Positions 42,647 to 51,168 of a stretch of 64,000 nucleotides of DNA are shown piece after piece (position 1 is the stretch's first letter; the number at the start of each line of letters is the position of its first letter). A program made the position numbers and the translations under genes. The notes beneath the pieces are model-generated. The model saw only the letters and a list, made by a program, of their open reading frames with translations, was not told where the DNA came from and made no database searches. The DNA comes from Pontibacter beigongshangensis (GTDB lineage: Bacteria > Bacteroidota > Bacteroidia > Cytophagales > Hymenobacteraceae): NCBI RefSeq assembly GCF_014332515.1, contig NZ_VFSD01000002.1, positions 310,001 through 374,000 on the forward strand. The letters run 5' to 3'.

Positions 42647-44275
42647 ATGCAAGAAAAAGACCATTGGTACAAAGCCGGCGTCTGGTATGCCCTCGACGTG
42701 GAAACTTTCCAAGATTCTGACGGCGATGGTGTGGGCGATTTTCAGGGCCTCATCAGCCGCCTCGACTACCTGGCCACCCTGGGGGTAACCTGTATCTGGC
42801 TGCTGCCCTTCTACCCCAGCCCCGGCCTCGACAACGGCTACGATGTAATGGATTATTATGACGTAGACAAGCGGCTGGGCTCTCTCGGCGATTTCACGGC
42901 TTTTGTGCGCGAGGCGAAGGAGCGGGGAATGCGCGTGCTCATCGACCTGGTGGTGAACCACACCTCGCATGAGCACCCCTGGTTTCAGGAGGCCCGGAAA
43001 GACAAAACCTCCAAGTACTACAACTACTATATCTGGCGGAAGGAAAAACCAGAAGACTCGCATGCTGAGCCGATGTTCGGTGGCGAGGAAGACGACATCT
43101 GGTCTTACGACGAGGTGGCGCAGGAATATTACCTGCATCGTTTCTACAGTCACCAGCCCGACCTGGAGATCACCAACCCCGACGTGCACAAAGAGATCTT
43201 CAACATCATGGGTTTCTGGCTGGCGCTGGGCGTGTCCGGGTTCCGGGTAGATGCTGCTCATATTTTGGTGCAGGACGACAACAACGAAAGCAGAGACCAC
43301 TTTTACGAGCTGCTCGAAGACATGCGCTCTTACATCAACACCCACAGCCAGGATGCCATATTGCTGGCCGAGGCCACCGGGCCGCCAGAAATGATCGGCA
43401 ACTTCTTTAAAGATGACAGCCGCATGCACATGGCCTTTAATTTTCTGATGAACCAGCACCTGTTCCACGCCATGGCCATACAAGAGGCGGAGCCGCTGAA
43501 GAAAGGCTTCGCCCTGCTGCCTGACAAACCCGAGACCTGTACCTGGCTCAACTTTTTGCGTCATCACGACGAGCTGACGCTGGTAGACCTCGACAGAAAA
43601 TATATTGAAGAGACTTTCGCCGCCTTCGCCCCGGAAAAAGACATGCAGATTTTCGGGCATGGCATACGCCGCCGGCTGGCCCCCATGCTGGGCAACAACA
43701 GGCAGCGCCTGGAGCTTTGCTACAGCCTCATGTTCAGCCTGCCCGGCACCCCGCTCATTCAGTATGGCGCCGAAATTGGTATGGGCGACGATTTGTCGTT
43801 GCCTGGCCGGGTAAGCGTTCGTACAGCCATGCAGTGGTCTTCCTGCTCCAGGAACGGAGGCTTTTCCACTGCCCCAGCCGATAAGCTGGTGCGGCCCGTG
43901 ATTAGTGGTGGCGAGTATGGCTTTGAAAAGATTTCGGTGCTGGAGCAGCAGAACGACAGCTCATCCTTGCTGGACTGGATGGAGCGCATGATCCGGATAC
44001 GGCGGCAGTGCCACGAACTTGGCCGCGGCAACTGGGAACTGATTGAGACCGGGCACAAAGCCGTGCTGGCGCATAGCTGTACGTTACAGCACACCATGGT
44101 CATTTTCCATAACCTCAGCGACAAATCCTGCTCCGTCGCAGCCCCCGCACTGCTAAAAGAAGCAGCGGAGATGTCAGAATACCTGAGCGACCAATCCTAT
44201 AGCCGTCCCGAGGCCACGCTTGAGCTCGGCCCATACGGCTACCGATGGTTCAGAATCGTGGGCGAAAAGAAGTGA
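42647..44275 (+). CDS. GH13 alpha-amylase family enzyme (trehalose-synthase-like), copy 1
   Basis: A 542-aa enzyme with a GH13 (beta/alpha)8 barrel. The catalytic residues are Asp202 (GFRVDAAHIL), Glu242 (LLAEATGPPE) and Asp308 (FLRHHDEL). DLVVNHTSHEHPWF and the start YALDVETFQDSDGDGVGDF are characteristic of trehalose synthase (TreS) and amylosucrase-type transglycosidases rather than secreted amylases. There is no signal peptide, so it is cytosolic. A C-terminal beta-sandwich (about 450-540) completes it. The TreS-like reaction is inferred. It is separated by an LLM oxidoreductase gene from a close paralogue. Confidence 0.85.
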   Translation: MQEKDHWYKAGVWYALDVETFQDSDGDGVGDFQGLISRLDYLATLGVTCIWLLPFYPSPGLDNGYDVMDYYDVDKRLGSLGDFTAFVREAKERGMRVLIDLVVNHTSHEHPWFQEARKDKTSKYYNYYIWRKEKPEDSHAEPMFGGEEDDIWSYDEVAQEYYLHRFYSHQPDLEITNPDVHKEIFNIMGFWLALGVSGFRVDAAHILVQDDNNESRDHFYELLEDMRSYINTHSQDAILLAEATGPPEMIGNFFKDDSRMHMAFNFLMNQHLFHAMAIQEAEPLKKGFALLPDKPETCTWLNFLRHHDELTLVDLDRKYIEETFAAFAPEKDMQIFGHGIRRRLAPMLGNNRQRLELCYSLMFSLPGTPLIQYGAEIGMGDDLSLPGRVSVRTAMQWSSCSRNGGFSTAPADKLVRPVISGGEYGFEKISVLEQQNDSSSLLDWMERMIRIRRQCHELGRGNWELIETGHKAVLAHSCTLQHTMVIFHNLSDKSCSVAAPALLKEAAEMSEYLSDQSYSRPEATLELGPYGYRWFRIVGEKK

Positions 44276-44335
44276 ACAACAGATAGCAAGCCACAGGAAT
44301 TTAGCTGATCATAAAAAAAAAGAGACAGAAGAAAG

Positions 44336-45298
44336 ATGATACGAATAGGATACCAGGCATCGCATGAGCAGTTTAAGCCCAGCGCCTTACTCAACTATGT
44401 AAAAATGGCCGAGCAGGCGGGCTTCAAGGCCTGCAACTCCTCCGACCACTTTCACCCGTGGAGCCACGACCAGGGCGAGAGCGGTTTTGCCTGGTCGTGG
44501 CTGGGAGCTGCCATGCAGGCCACCTCCCTCGATTTTGGCATTGTAAATGCGCCCGGGCAGCGCTACCATCCCGCTATTATCGCGCAGGCCGCCGCTACCC
44601 TGGCCGAAATGTTCCCGGGTAGATTCTGGGTGGCGCTCGGTACGGGCCAGAATCTGAACGAGCACATTACAGGCGCGGTCTGGCCCGTAAAACAGGACCG
44701 CAACACCCGCCTTAAAGAGTGCGTGGACATTATCCGGGCCTTATGGGCTGGCGAAACCGTAACGCACCACGGCCTGGTAACGGTAGAAGATGCCACCCTG
44801 TTCACCAGGCCCGACACGCCACCGCCGATCATTGGTGCCGCCATTACAGAGCCAACTGCCAAGTGGGTCGGAGGCTGGGCCGATGGCCTGATAACGACGG
44901 CACGCCCGCCGAAAGAACTGAAAAAGATGGTAAACGCCTTTCAGGAAGGCGGTGGCGAGGGCAAGCCCATGTTCCTGAAGGTAGAGGTGTCTTTTGCAGA
45001 AACTGAAGCTAAAGCATTAGAAGGTGCCTACGAGCAGTGGCGCTCCAATATTTTTACCAGCAACGTGCTCACAGAGCTTCGCACTGCCAAACAGCTGCAG
45101 GAGGCAGCCCAATTTGTTCCCAAAGAGATCATGAAAAAGCACGTGCTTATCTCTACGGAGCCGCAGCAATATGCCGAGTGGCTGCAGCAATACATAGACC
45201 TTGGCTTTACGACCCTGGTGCTGCACAACGTGAACCTGGAGCAGGAGCGGTTTATCGAGGTGTTTGCAGACAAGGTGCTGCCGCAGATACAGAAATAG
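44336..45298 (+). CDS. LLM-class flavin-dependent oxidoreductase (TIGR03885-like)
   Basis: A 320-aa luciferase-like TIM-barrel protein. It opens with MIRIGYQASHEQFKPSALL. SDHFHPWSHDQGESGFAWSWLGAAMQAT and LGTGQNLNEHITG are the hallmark segments of the F420/FMN LLM family. Its start and the NEH motif match the subgroup I know as TIGR03885, a non-F420 flavin enzyme of unknown substrate. It lies 60 bp after the first GH13 gene and likely shares its transcript. Association with GH13 genes suggests a sugar-linked oxidation, but that is inference. Confidence 0.75.
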   Translation: MIRIGYQASHEQFKPSALLNYVKMAEQAGFKACNSSDHFHPWSHDQGESGFAWSWLGAAMQATSLDFGIVNAPGQRYHPAIIAQAAATLAEMFPGRFWVALGTGQNLNEHITGAVWPVKQDRNTRLKECVDIIRALWAGETVTHHGLVTVEDATLFTRPDTPPPIIGAAITEPTAKWVGGWADGLITTARPPKELKKMVNAFQEGGGEGKPMFLKVEVSFAETEAKALEGAYEQWRSNIFTSNVLTELRTAKQLQEAAQFVPKEIMKKHVLISTEPQQYAEWLQQYIDLGFTTLVLHNVNLEQERFIEVFADKVLPQIQK

Positions 45299-45334
45299 AA
45301 CCTATCGGGCCAAGACCTGAGAAAAGCCGAAAAG

Positions 45335-45366
45335 CTCTCCGGAGGGCCGTTTTGATTAGAATAATT
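45335..45366 (+). repeat. CCTCCGGAGG element, copy 14 (proximal end of C4)
   Basis: CTCTCCGGAGGGCC then GTTTTGATTAGAATAATT, 37 bp after the LLM stop in sense orientation. Confidence 0.8.
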
Positions 45367-45560
45367 CGGTTGCTGATTGTTAATTGTTGGTTGCTGATGG
45401 TTTAAGGGCTACATGGCTGATTTGGAAATGCATGGTGCACCTTACGTTATCTCTTAACCAGTCTAATCAAAGGTGTTTTGCCCTGAGTCGTACTACGTGA
45501 TACGAACATCGTGATATGTGAATCCTGATACCTGTGTCCTGCGTCTTGTGTCCTGAAAAA

Positions 45561-45592
45561 GCCTCCGAAAGGCCATTTCCATTAGAATAATT
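45561..45592 (+). repeat. CCTCCGGAGG element, copy 15 (distal end of C4)
   Basis: GCCTCCGAAAGGCC then ATTTCCATTAGAATAATT, a direct repeat of copy 14, 226 bp apart. Confidence 0.75.
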
Positions 45593-45645
45593 GCTTTTGC
45601 CCAAACAGTAAAAACAAACCTTACACCCTGATTACAAAATAAGAC

Positions 45646-47310
45646 ATGATAGAAAAAGACTTCTGGTATAAAAACGCGGTGATGTATACCTTGGATGTAG
45701 AAACCTTCCAGGACTCCAACAACGATGGCATCGGCGATTTCAGGGGCCTGATCAGCCGGATGGATTACCTGGCGACCTTAGGCATTAACTGCATTTGGCT
45801 GCTGCCTTTTTACCCCTCTCCCAACCGCGACAACGGCTACGACATAATGGATTATTATAGCGTAGACAGCCGCCTGGGCAACCTGGGCGATTTTGCCAGC
45901 TTCATACAGGCAGCACGCGAGCGGGGCATTAGGGTAATCATAGACCTGGTCATTAACCACACGTCTAACCAGCACCCCTGGTTCTTGGAAGCCCGAAAAG
46001 ACAAAAACTCCCCTTACCGCGACTACTACACCTGGAGCAAAGAAAAACCCGAAAACCCGGAGTACGAGCCCGCCTTTAAAGGCGAAGATAACAGCATCTG
46101 GGAGTACGACGAAGTGGCTAAAGAATACTTTCTGCACCGCTTTTACAACCACCAGCCCGACCTGAACCTGGCCAACCCTGCCGTTCGTAAAGAAATTCAC
46201 CAGATCATGGGCTTCTGGCTGGCGCTCGGGGTTTCAGGTTTCCGTGTAGATGCGGCCCATATCCTGGTCGAGAACGACGACCCGAAGGACCAGGGCGAGT
46301 TCCACGACCTGATAGAGGACATGCGGGAGTTTATCACCACGCACAGCCGCGATGCCATTCTGCTGGCCGAAGCCTCCGGCCCTCCGGAAGTAGTGGGCAA
46401 GTTCTTCAAAGGAAAAGAGCGCATGCACATGATGTTCAATTTCCTGCTCAACCAACACACATTCCTGGCATTAGCTACCGAAGAGGCCGAACCAGTACGG
46501 GAAGGTATTGCGATTCTTCCGGAAAAGGACTTTTCATCGGCCTGGCTCAACTTCCTGCGTCACCACGACGAACTGAACCTCGAAGACCTGAAGCCGGACC
46601 AGCAAAAAGTCGTGTTCGAGAAGTATGCCCCTAACAAAGACATGCTTATTTTCGGCCGGGGCATCAGGCGCCGGCTGGCCCCCATGCTCAACGGCGACCA
46701 GCGCCGCCTGGAGCTGGCCTACAGCCTGCTGTTCAGCTCGCCCGGAACGCCTGTGATTCAGTACGGAGCCGAAATAGGCATGGGCGACGATATTTCGCTG
46801 CCCGGCCGCAACAGTGTGCGCACGGCCATGCAATGGTCGCCGGAGCGCAACGGCGGCTTTTCAGAAGCGTCTCCTTCCAAACTGCCGCGCCCGTCCATCA
46901 GCCAAAGCGACTACTCCTACAAACGCCTCAATGTTATTCAGCAGCAGTGCCAGCCGGGCTCCCTGCTCAACTGGATGGAGCGCCTGATCCGGCTGCGCCG
47001 CCAGTGCCCCGAAATTGGCAACGGGGAGCTCGAGGTGCTCAAGGTAAAGCACAAAGCCGTGCTGGTCTGCGCTTACAGGCTAAATTTTGAGCTGGTTGTG
47101 GTGCACAACCTAGGCGGTGAAGCCTGCGAGGTTACCCTGCCGCTGCTGAAGGAAGACCACGAGAGCCTGATCGAAATCTTTAGCGACAGCGCCTACCCCG
47201 CCCCAAAGGAAAGCGAGGTGGAGCTGAACCCCTACGGCTACCGTTGGTTCAGAATCCGGAAGAAAGAGGTGCATGAAGAAGCGCAGCAGAAAAAAAAGCA
47301 GCAGAAATAA
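45646..47310 (+). CDS. GH13 alpha-amylase family enzyme (trehalose-synthase-like), copy 2
   Basis: A 554-aa close paralogue of the 42647-44275 gene. Start, barrel motifs and catalytic positions are the same (Asp202, Glu242, Asp308). They differ mainly in loops (RDNGYDIMDYYSVDSRLG, GEDNSIWEYDEV) and in a C-terminal tail EVHEEAQQKKKQQK that copy 1 lacks. Either they split substrates (for example maltose and a longer or modified sugar) or one is a recent duplicate in use under other conditions. A strong terminator follows. Confidence 0.85.
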   Translation: MIEKDFWYKNAVMYTLDVETFQDSNNDGIGDFRGLISRMDYLATLGINCIWLLPFYPSPNRDNGYDIMDYYSVDSRLGNLGDFASFIQAARERGIRVIIDLVINHTSNQHPWFLEARKDKNSPYRDYYTWSKEKPENPEYEPAFKGEDNSIWEYDEVAKEYFLHRFYNHQPDLNLANPAVRKEIHQIMGFWLALGVSGFRVDAAHILVENDDPKDQGEFHDLIEDMREFITTHSRDAILLAEASGPPEVVGKFFKGKERMHMMFNFLLNQHTFLALATEEAEPVREGIAILPEKDFSSAWLNFLRHHDELNLEDLKPDQQKVVFEKYAPNKDMLIFGRGIRRRLAPMLNGDQRRLELAYSLLFSSPGTPVIQYGAEIGMGDDISLPGRNSVRTAMQWSPERNGGFSEASPSKLPRPSISQSDYSYKRLNVIQQQCQPGSLLNWMERLIRLRRQCPEIGNGELEVLKVKHKAVLVCAYRLNFELVVVHNLGGEACEVTLPLLKEDHESLIEIFSDSAYPAPKESEVELNPYGYRWFRIRKKEVHEEAQQKKKQQK

Positions 47311-47316
47311 CAGAGG

Positions 47317-47367
47317 TGAGAGCCATGTGTTGAATAGGGTAGCCCTTAGAAACACGTGGCTCTCTTC
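47317..47367 (+). terminator. Intrinsic terminator after the second GH13 gene
   Basis: GAGAGCCATGTG (47317-47328) pairs with CACGTGGCTCTC (47352-47363) with one mismatch, with an inner AGGG/CCCT stem, then TTCT. Confidence 0.65.
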
Positions 47368-47438
47368 TAACCGCCTTTTCTGAATCTCATATATAATGCT
47401 GAACTTTGCGCCGTAATAATAATTTAGCGCGCAGCCGT

Positions 47439-48074
47439 ATGCGGGAGAAGGTAGTACAGTACGTTTTTTTCTTTTCAGGATTAATTCTCATAGCCTTTGG
47501 CAATGCGCTGGCTGTGAAGGTGAAGTTTCTGGGGCTCAACCCCTGGGAGGCCCTGAACGTGGCACTGTTTCAGAAGTTTGGCCTCACCATCGGTGCCTGG
47601 AGCACCATTATAGGCTTGCTGCTGCTGGTAGTGGCCCTTTTCGTGAAACGCACCTACGTCAACATCGGTACTGTCCTGAATGCCCTGCTGCTTGGCCCGA
47701 TGCTGGACGTGTTCCTTTGGCTCGATTACCTCCCGGATGCCACCCATACGCCCCTCGATTATGTAATACTGGCCTTTGCTATTTTACTGGCTGGCCTGGG
47801 TGGTGGCTTGTATGTATCTGGCGGGGTAGGGGCAGGCCCCAGAGACGGCTTTATGCTGATAATAGCGGAAAATACGAAGCTCTCGGTAAGCCGTGCCCGT
47901 GTGGCGGTAGAACTGGTAGTGCTTGCGATCAGCTATTTTCTGGGTGGACCTGTATTTATCGTTACATTTTTCTACACGCTGCTCCAAAGCCCGATTTTCC
48001 AGGTAAGCCTTAAATTTTTCGGCAGGCTACGGATGTCGCTTACAGAGAAATGGCAGGTGCAGGAGGCGAATTGA
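47439..48074 (+). CDS. YczE/YitT-like membrane protein
   Basis: A 211-aa protein with five or six membrane helices. The start RYVFFFSGLILIAFGNALAV-like pattern (here QYVFFFSGLILIAFG) followed by LNPWEALN and a Gly-rich loop GGLYVSGGVGAGPRDGFMLII are the marks of the YczE/YitT group, whose function is unknown. ATG 47439 is chosen over TTG 47406, which would add 11 polar residues. It is a single gene, downstream of the GH13 terminator. Confidence 0.75.
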   Translation: MREKVVQYVFFFSGLILIAFGNALAVKVKFLGLNPWEALNVALFQKFGLTIGAWSTIIGLLLLVVALFVKRTYVNIGTVLNALLLGPMLDVFLWLDYLPDATHTPLDYVILAFAILLAGLGGGLYVSGGVGAGPRDGFMLIIAENTKLSVSRARVAVELVVLAISYFLGGPVFIVTFFYTLLQSPIFQVSLKFFGRLRMSLTEKWQVQEAN

Positions 48075-48271
48075 TGGATAATGATCTTGCTCGTTTACAG
48101 GCCATCTTATACTCTGTCGGGAATTGCACCTGTGCCTAAATTGCTGTAGTCAATTTTTATGAAAACTGGTTGGTAACGTATCAGGAGATTCATAAAACAT
48201 TATGTGTTAAAATAATTCCTGAGTCAGAAAACATACCATTAGCCAGCCTGTTTCTATCTGTTCAGAAATTA

Positions 48272-49687
48272 TCACACCTTCACCAACACCTCTTCTTTTT
48301 CGCCGGTGTGCGGATCTACTGTAAATAGCTGGTGGCTGTTGGTGCTGGTCACCCAGAGCTTCCCGGCCAGGTAGAGGATGTCGTTCGGTTCAGAAAAGCC
48401 ATTGGCCAGGGTGCTTACGCGTTTTTGCTTCAGGTCGAGTACCTTTACCTTGCCATTGTAGGTGTCGGCAATGTAAATGTTGTGGTCTACTGCCTCCACG
48501 CCTACACAATGCTGGAGCAAGGCCTCTTCTGCGGGTCCGTCTACATCACCGAAATCAAAAAGTCCCCAGCCAACCAGTGTCAGCACCAGGCCCGATTTCA
48601 GGTTCAGGGTGCGGATGGCGCTGGCCTCGGCATCGGCAATGTACAGCACGTCGCCTTGTAGGGCCAGGCCACTGGGCTGGTTAAAGGCTGCCTCCAGCAA
48701 GTGTCCATCCGTAAGTGCTTCGCGGCCGCTTCCGGCAAAGCGGTATGCCTTGTTAGTGCCAGTATCCAGGCGCAGAATCTGGTGGTTACCGGCGTTGGCT
48801 ATGTAGAGGTCGTTGCCCATCAGGATAAGGTCCCAGGGGCTGTTGGGGTTTACGGGTTTCCCGATTTTGTCGTCTAAGAAATAATACCCTAGCTCGCCAG
48901 TGCCTGCCACCGTAGTTACTTGCTTCTGTTGCAGGTCTACCTTCCGGATAACGTTGTTTTTGGAGTCGGCTATGTAGAGCATGTGCCCCTGCAAAGCCAG
49001 CCCGTGCGGCTCCCGGAAAGTGGCCTCTGAGAAGTTGCCGTTGGAGAAACCCGCGCTTCCGCTACCGATCACCTCCAGCACCTGCCCCTGTTGGTTTAGC
49101 TTCAGCACACGGTTATGGCCGCTGTCGGAAAGGTAAAGGTTGCCTTCTTCGTCGCTGATGAGCTTAGATGGAAAAGACAGAACTGACTCCTGCCTTTGTT
49201 CCCTGTAGAAACCAATGGGCTCAAAATTCAGAACTTCTGCAAACTCCTCCTTCAGCCCCTGAATATAAGGCCGCACTTTGTCATACACCCCCTCGCCCGC
49301 ATGCTGGCCAATAACCTTTCCGTTTGGGTCTATGAGCACCACCGTAGGCCAGGCCCGGATGCCATACTGGTTCCAGAGATAATAGTCGGCGTCGTTTACC
49401 ACCGGGTGCTCCACGCCAAACTTGAGGATGGCTTGCCGAATGGCTTCGTCCTTTTTTTCGGCATCGAATTTAGCGGAATGCACCCCGATCACCACCAGTA
49501 CGTCGGCAAATTCCTGCTCCAGCCGCTGCAGGTCCGGTACTATGTGCTGGCAGTTTATGCAGCCGAATGTCCAGAAATCGAGCAGCACAATTTTGCCTCT
49601 CAGGCCTTTAACAGACCAGCTCCGGTCGGTGTTGAGCCAGCCGAAATGCGTGTGTAGTTCTGGTGCGTTTACGCGTCCGGTGAGCAT
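48272..49687 (-). CDS. Thioredoxin-like protein with NHL repeats (NHLRC2-like)
   Basis: A 471-aa protein. An N-terminal thioredoxin/TlpA-like domain (about 1-150) has the redox pair Cys43 and Cys46 in TFGCINCQ and the cis-Pro region RAWPTVVLIDPNG. An NHL six-bladed propeller (about 165-460) follows, with repeated blades such as ISDEEGNLYLSDSGHNRVL, LALQGHMLYIADSKNNVIRKVD and VLYIADAEASAIRTLN. The plan matches NHLRC2-type proteins. There is no signal peptide, so it should be cytosolic. The target is unknown. It is on the minus strand, downstream of yicC. Confidence 0.87.
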   Translation of the reverse strand: MLTGRVNAPELHTHFGWLNTDRSWSVKGLRGKIVLLDFWTFGCINCQHIVPDLQRLEQEFADVLVVIGVHSAKFDAEKKDEAIRQAILKFGVEHPVVNDADYYLWNQYGIRAWPTVVLIDPNGKVIGQHAGEGVYDKVRPYIQGLKEEFAEVLNFEPIGFYREQRQESVLSFPSKLISDEEGNLYLSDSGHNRVLKLNQQGQVLEVIGSGSAGFSNGNFSEATFREPHGLALQGHMLYIADSKNNVIRKVDLQQKQVTTVAGTGELGYYFLDDKIGKPVNPNSPWDLILMGNDLYIANAGNHQILRLDTGTNKAYRFAGSGREALTDGHLLEAAFNQPSGLALQGDVLYIADAEASAIRTLNLKSGLVLTLVGWGLFDFGDVDGPAEEALLQHCVGVEAVDHNIYIADTYNGKVKVLDLKQKRVSTLANGFSEPNDILYLAGKLWVTSTNSHQLFTVDPHTGEKEEVLVKV

Positions 49688-49800
49688 AAGCGGTGCAGCT
49701 TTTATGTTGAAATAAAGGAGCCATTCTTTTCGGGTAGAGCAACCCAGGCTACCCTAGCCAACTACGGGCGCTCTTCAGTTTGCCCAAATCCTGCAGCCGC

Positions 49801-50682
49801 CTACAGAATATTATTGATCTGCTCTTTTATCTTCTCCAGTTCTTCTTTCATTTCCACCACGTATCGCTGGATAACGGCGTCGTTGGCTTTAGAACCGATG
49901 GTGTTGATTTCGCGGCCGATCTCCTGCGAGATAAAGCCCAGCTTTTTGCCGGTTGGCTCCGGCAGGTACACCGTTTCGGTAAAATAATGCAGGTGGTTGA
50001 TCAGGCGCACTTTTTCTTCGGCAATATCCAGCTTTTCCATAAAGTAGATCATCTCCTGCTCAAAGCGGTTCTGATCGAACGACTCCGAGGATGATATCTC
50101 GGAAAGATGGCTTTTGATGCGGCTTCGGATATGCTCCATCCGCACCGGGTCGCGCTTCTCTATTTCGGCCAGCAGAATCCGGATACGGTCTATATACGAA
50201 ACAATCTCGGTGGTGAGCGCCTTGCCTTCATCGGCCCGGAAGGCCTGTATGCTCTCCAGAGCCTCCTGCAGCAAAGGCTGCACGGTTTCCCAAAAGGTTT
50301 CTACGCTTTCGTTTTCGCTCTGCTCCTGCTGCAGCACATCGGGCATCTGCAAGGCCAGCCGGAAAAGGTCCTGCTTCTGGCCGCCTACTAGGTTGGCTGC
50401 TTCTTCGAGTTGCTGATAATATGCCTGCAACAATTCCTTATTGATGGAGCTTTGTGCTTTCTGGGCCTTGTTGGTGGTATAGTCGATGCAGATACTCACT
50501 TTGCCACGCACCAGCGACTTGGTGAGCAGGTTCCGGATTTCGTACTCCCGCTCGGCCAGAAAGCGCGGCAGGCGCACACTCAGATCCATGGTTTTAGAGT
50601 TTAAAGAACGTATTTCTACAGAGATGGTGTATTGGTCAGCATCGAGACGGGAACTGCCAAAGCCTGTCATGGAGTGCAACAT
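49801..50682 (-). CDS. YicC-family endoribonuclease
   Basis: A 293-aa protein. It starts MLHSMTGFGSSRLDADQYTISVEIRS, the invariant YicC N-terminus (MTGFG). It contains RNLLTKSLVRGKVSI and a C-terminal catalytic region with FMEKLDIAEEKVRLINHLHYF and GKKLGFISQEIGREINTIGSKANDA. E. coli YicC is an endoribonuclease acting on sRNA/mRNA. It begins a minus-strand unit with the NHL protein (113-bp gap), though the link may be chance. Confidence 0.9.
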   Translation of the reverse strand: MLHSMTGFGSSRLDADQYTISVEIRSLNSKTMDLSVRLPRFLAEREYEIRNLLTKSLVRGKVSICIDYTTNKAQKAQSSINKELLQAYYQQLEEAANLVGGQKQDLFRLALQMPDVLQQEQSENESVETFWETVQPLLQEALESIQAFRADEGKALTTEIVSYIDRIRILLAEIEKRDPVRMEHIRSRIKSHLSEISSSESFDQNRFEQEMIYFMEKLDIAEEKVRLINHLHYFTETVYLPEPTGKKLGFISQEIGREINTIGSKANDAVIQRYVVEMKEELEKIKEQINNIL

Positions 50683-51168
50683 AAGCTATTATTTTAAAAT
50701 GATATTGGCCAAATTAGCTATAAATATTCAATTTTACGCAGCAGCGGCCACAAAAGCCACTTTACCAAAGTTATGGCAAACGCCTGCCCCGCTCCCGTGA
50801 ATCTGCAGGCGGCGCTTTTTGCTGTTTTACAGGCGTACTGTTTTTATTACGGGTATTAATTTTTAATTTTGCACCTCCAAAATGAAAACCGACGTTCCAC
50901 ATACCCCGGTGACTCCACCCTGATTTTTTGATCAGTCAATCCTTTCTCTTTCTTCGGTGCAACCAGGTGCAGGTGCTGTGGCCACCCCGTATGTTGCTGG
51001 GTGCTGCCTGAAACAACTGTTGGGAACATGTGCCAACCATGCCTGGCGGAGCAGGAGTACCTCCGAAGGTCCCTTTTTATTTAAATAATTTGATTTTAGC
51101 CGGCATACATGCTCTCTGCTGCTGCCGAGCTATTTTGCCGGTTTTTGTAATATTCTTCAACTTAACAT
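50683..51168. other. 486-bp divergent region between yicC and sulP-like genes
   Basis: CAAAGTTA at 50766-50773 reads TAACTTTG on the minus strand and may be the yicC -7 box, without a visible -33. Repeat copy 16 lies at 51060-51091, upstream of the SulP gene. I see no small gene. Confidence 0.5.
51060..51091 (+). repeat. CCTCCGGAGG element, copy 16
   Basis: CCTCCGAAGGTCCC then TTTTTATTTAAATAATTT, upstream of the SulP gene; not at a gene end. Confidence 0.7.

Larger units (their letters stand above)
45299..45645. other. 347-bp region with composite 3' repeat, copy C4
   Basis: From 45335 to 45592, sense for the LLM gene. Two CCTCCGGAGG elements in the same direction bound the modules GTTGCTGATTGTTAATTG, GATTTGGAAATGCATGG, GGTGCACC, TCTCTTAAC, GCCCTGAGTCGTACTACG, TGATACGAACATCGTGATA, GATACCTGTGTCCTGCGTC and TTGTGTCCTG. 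Confidence 0.75.
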
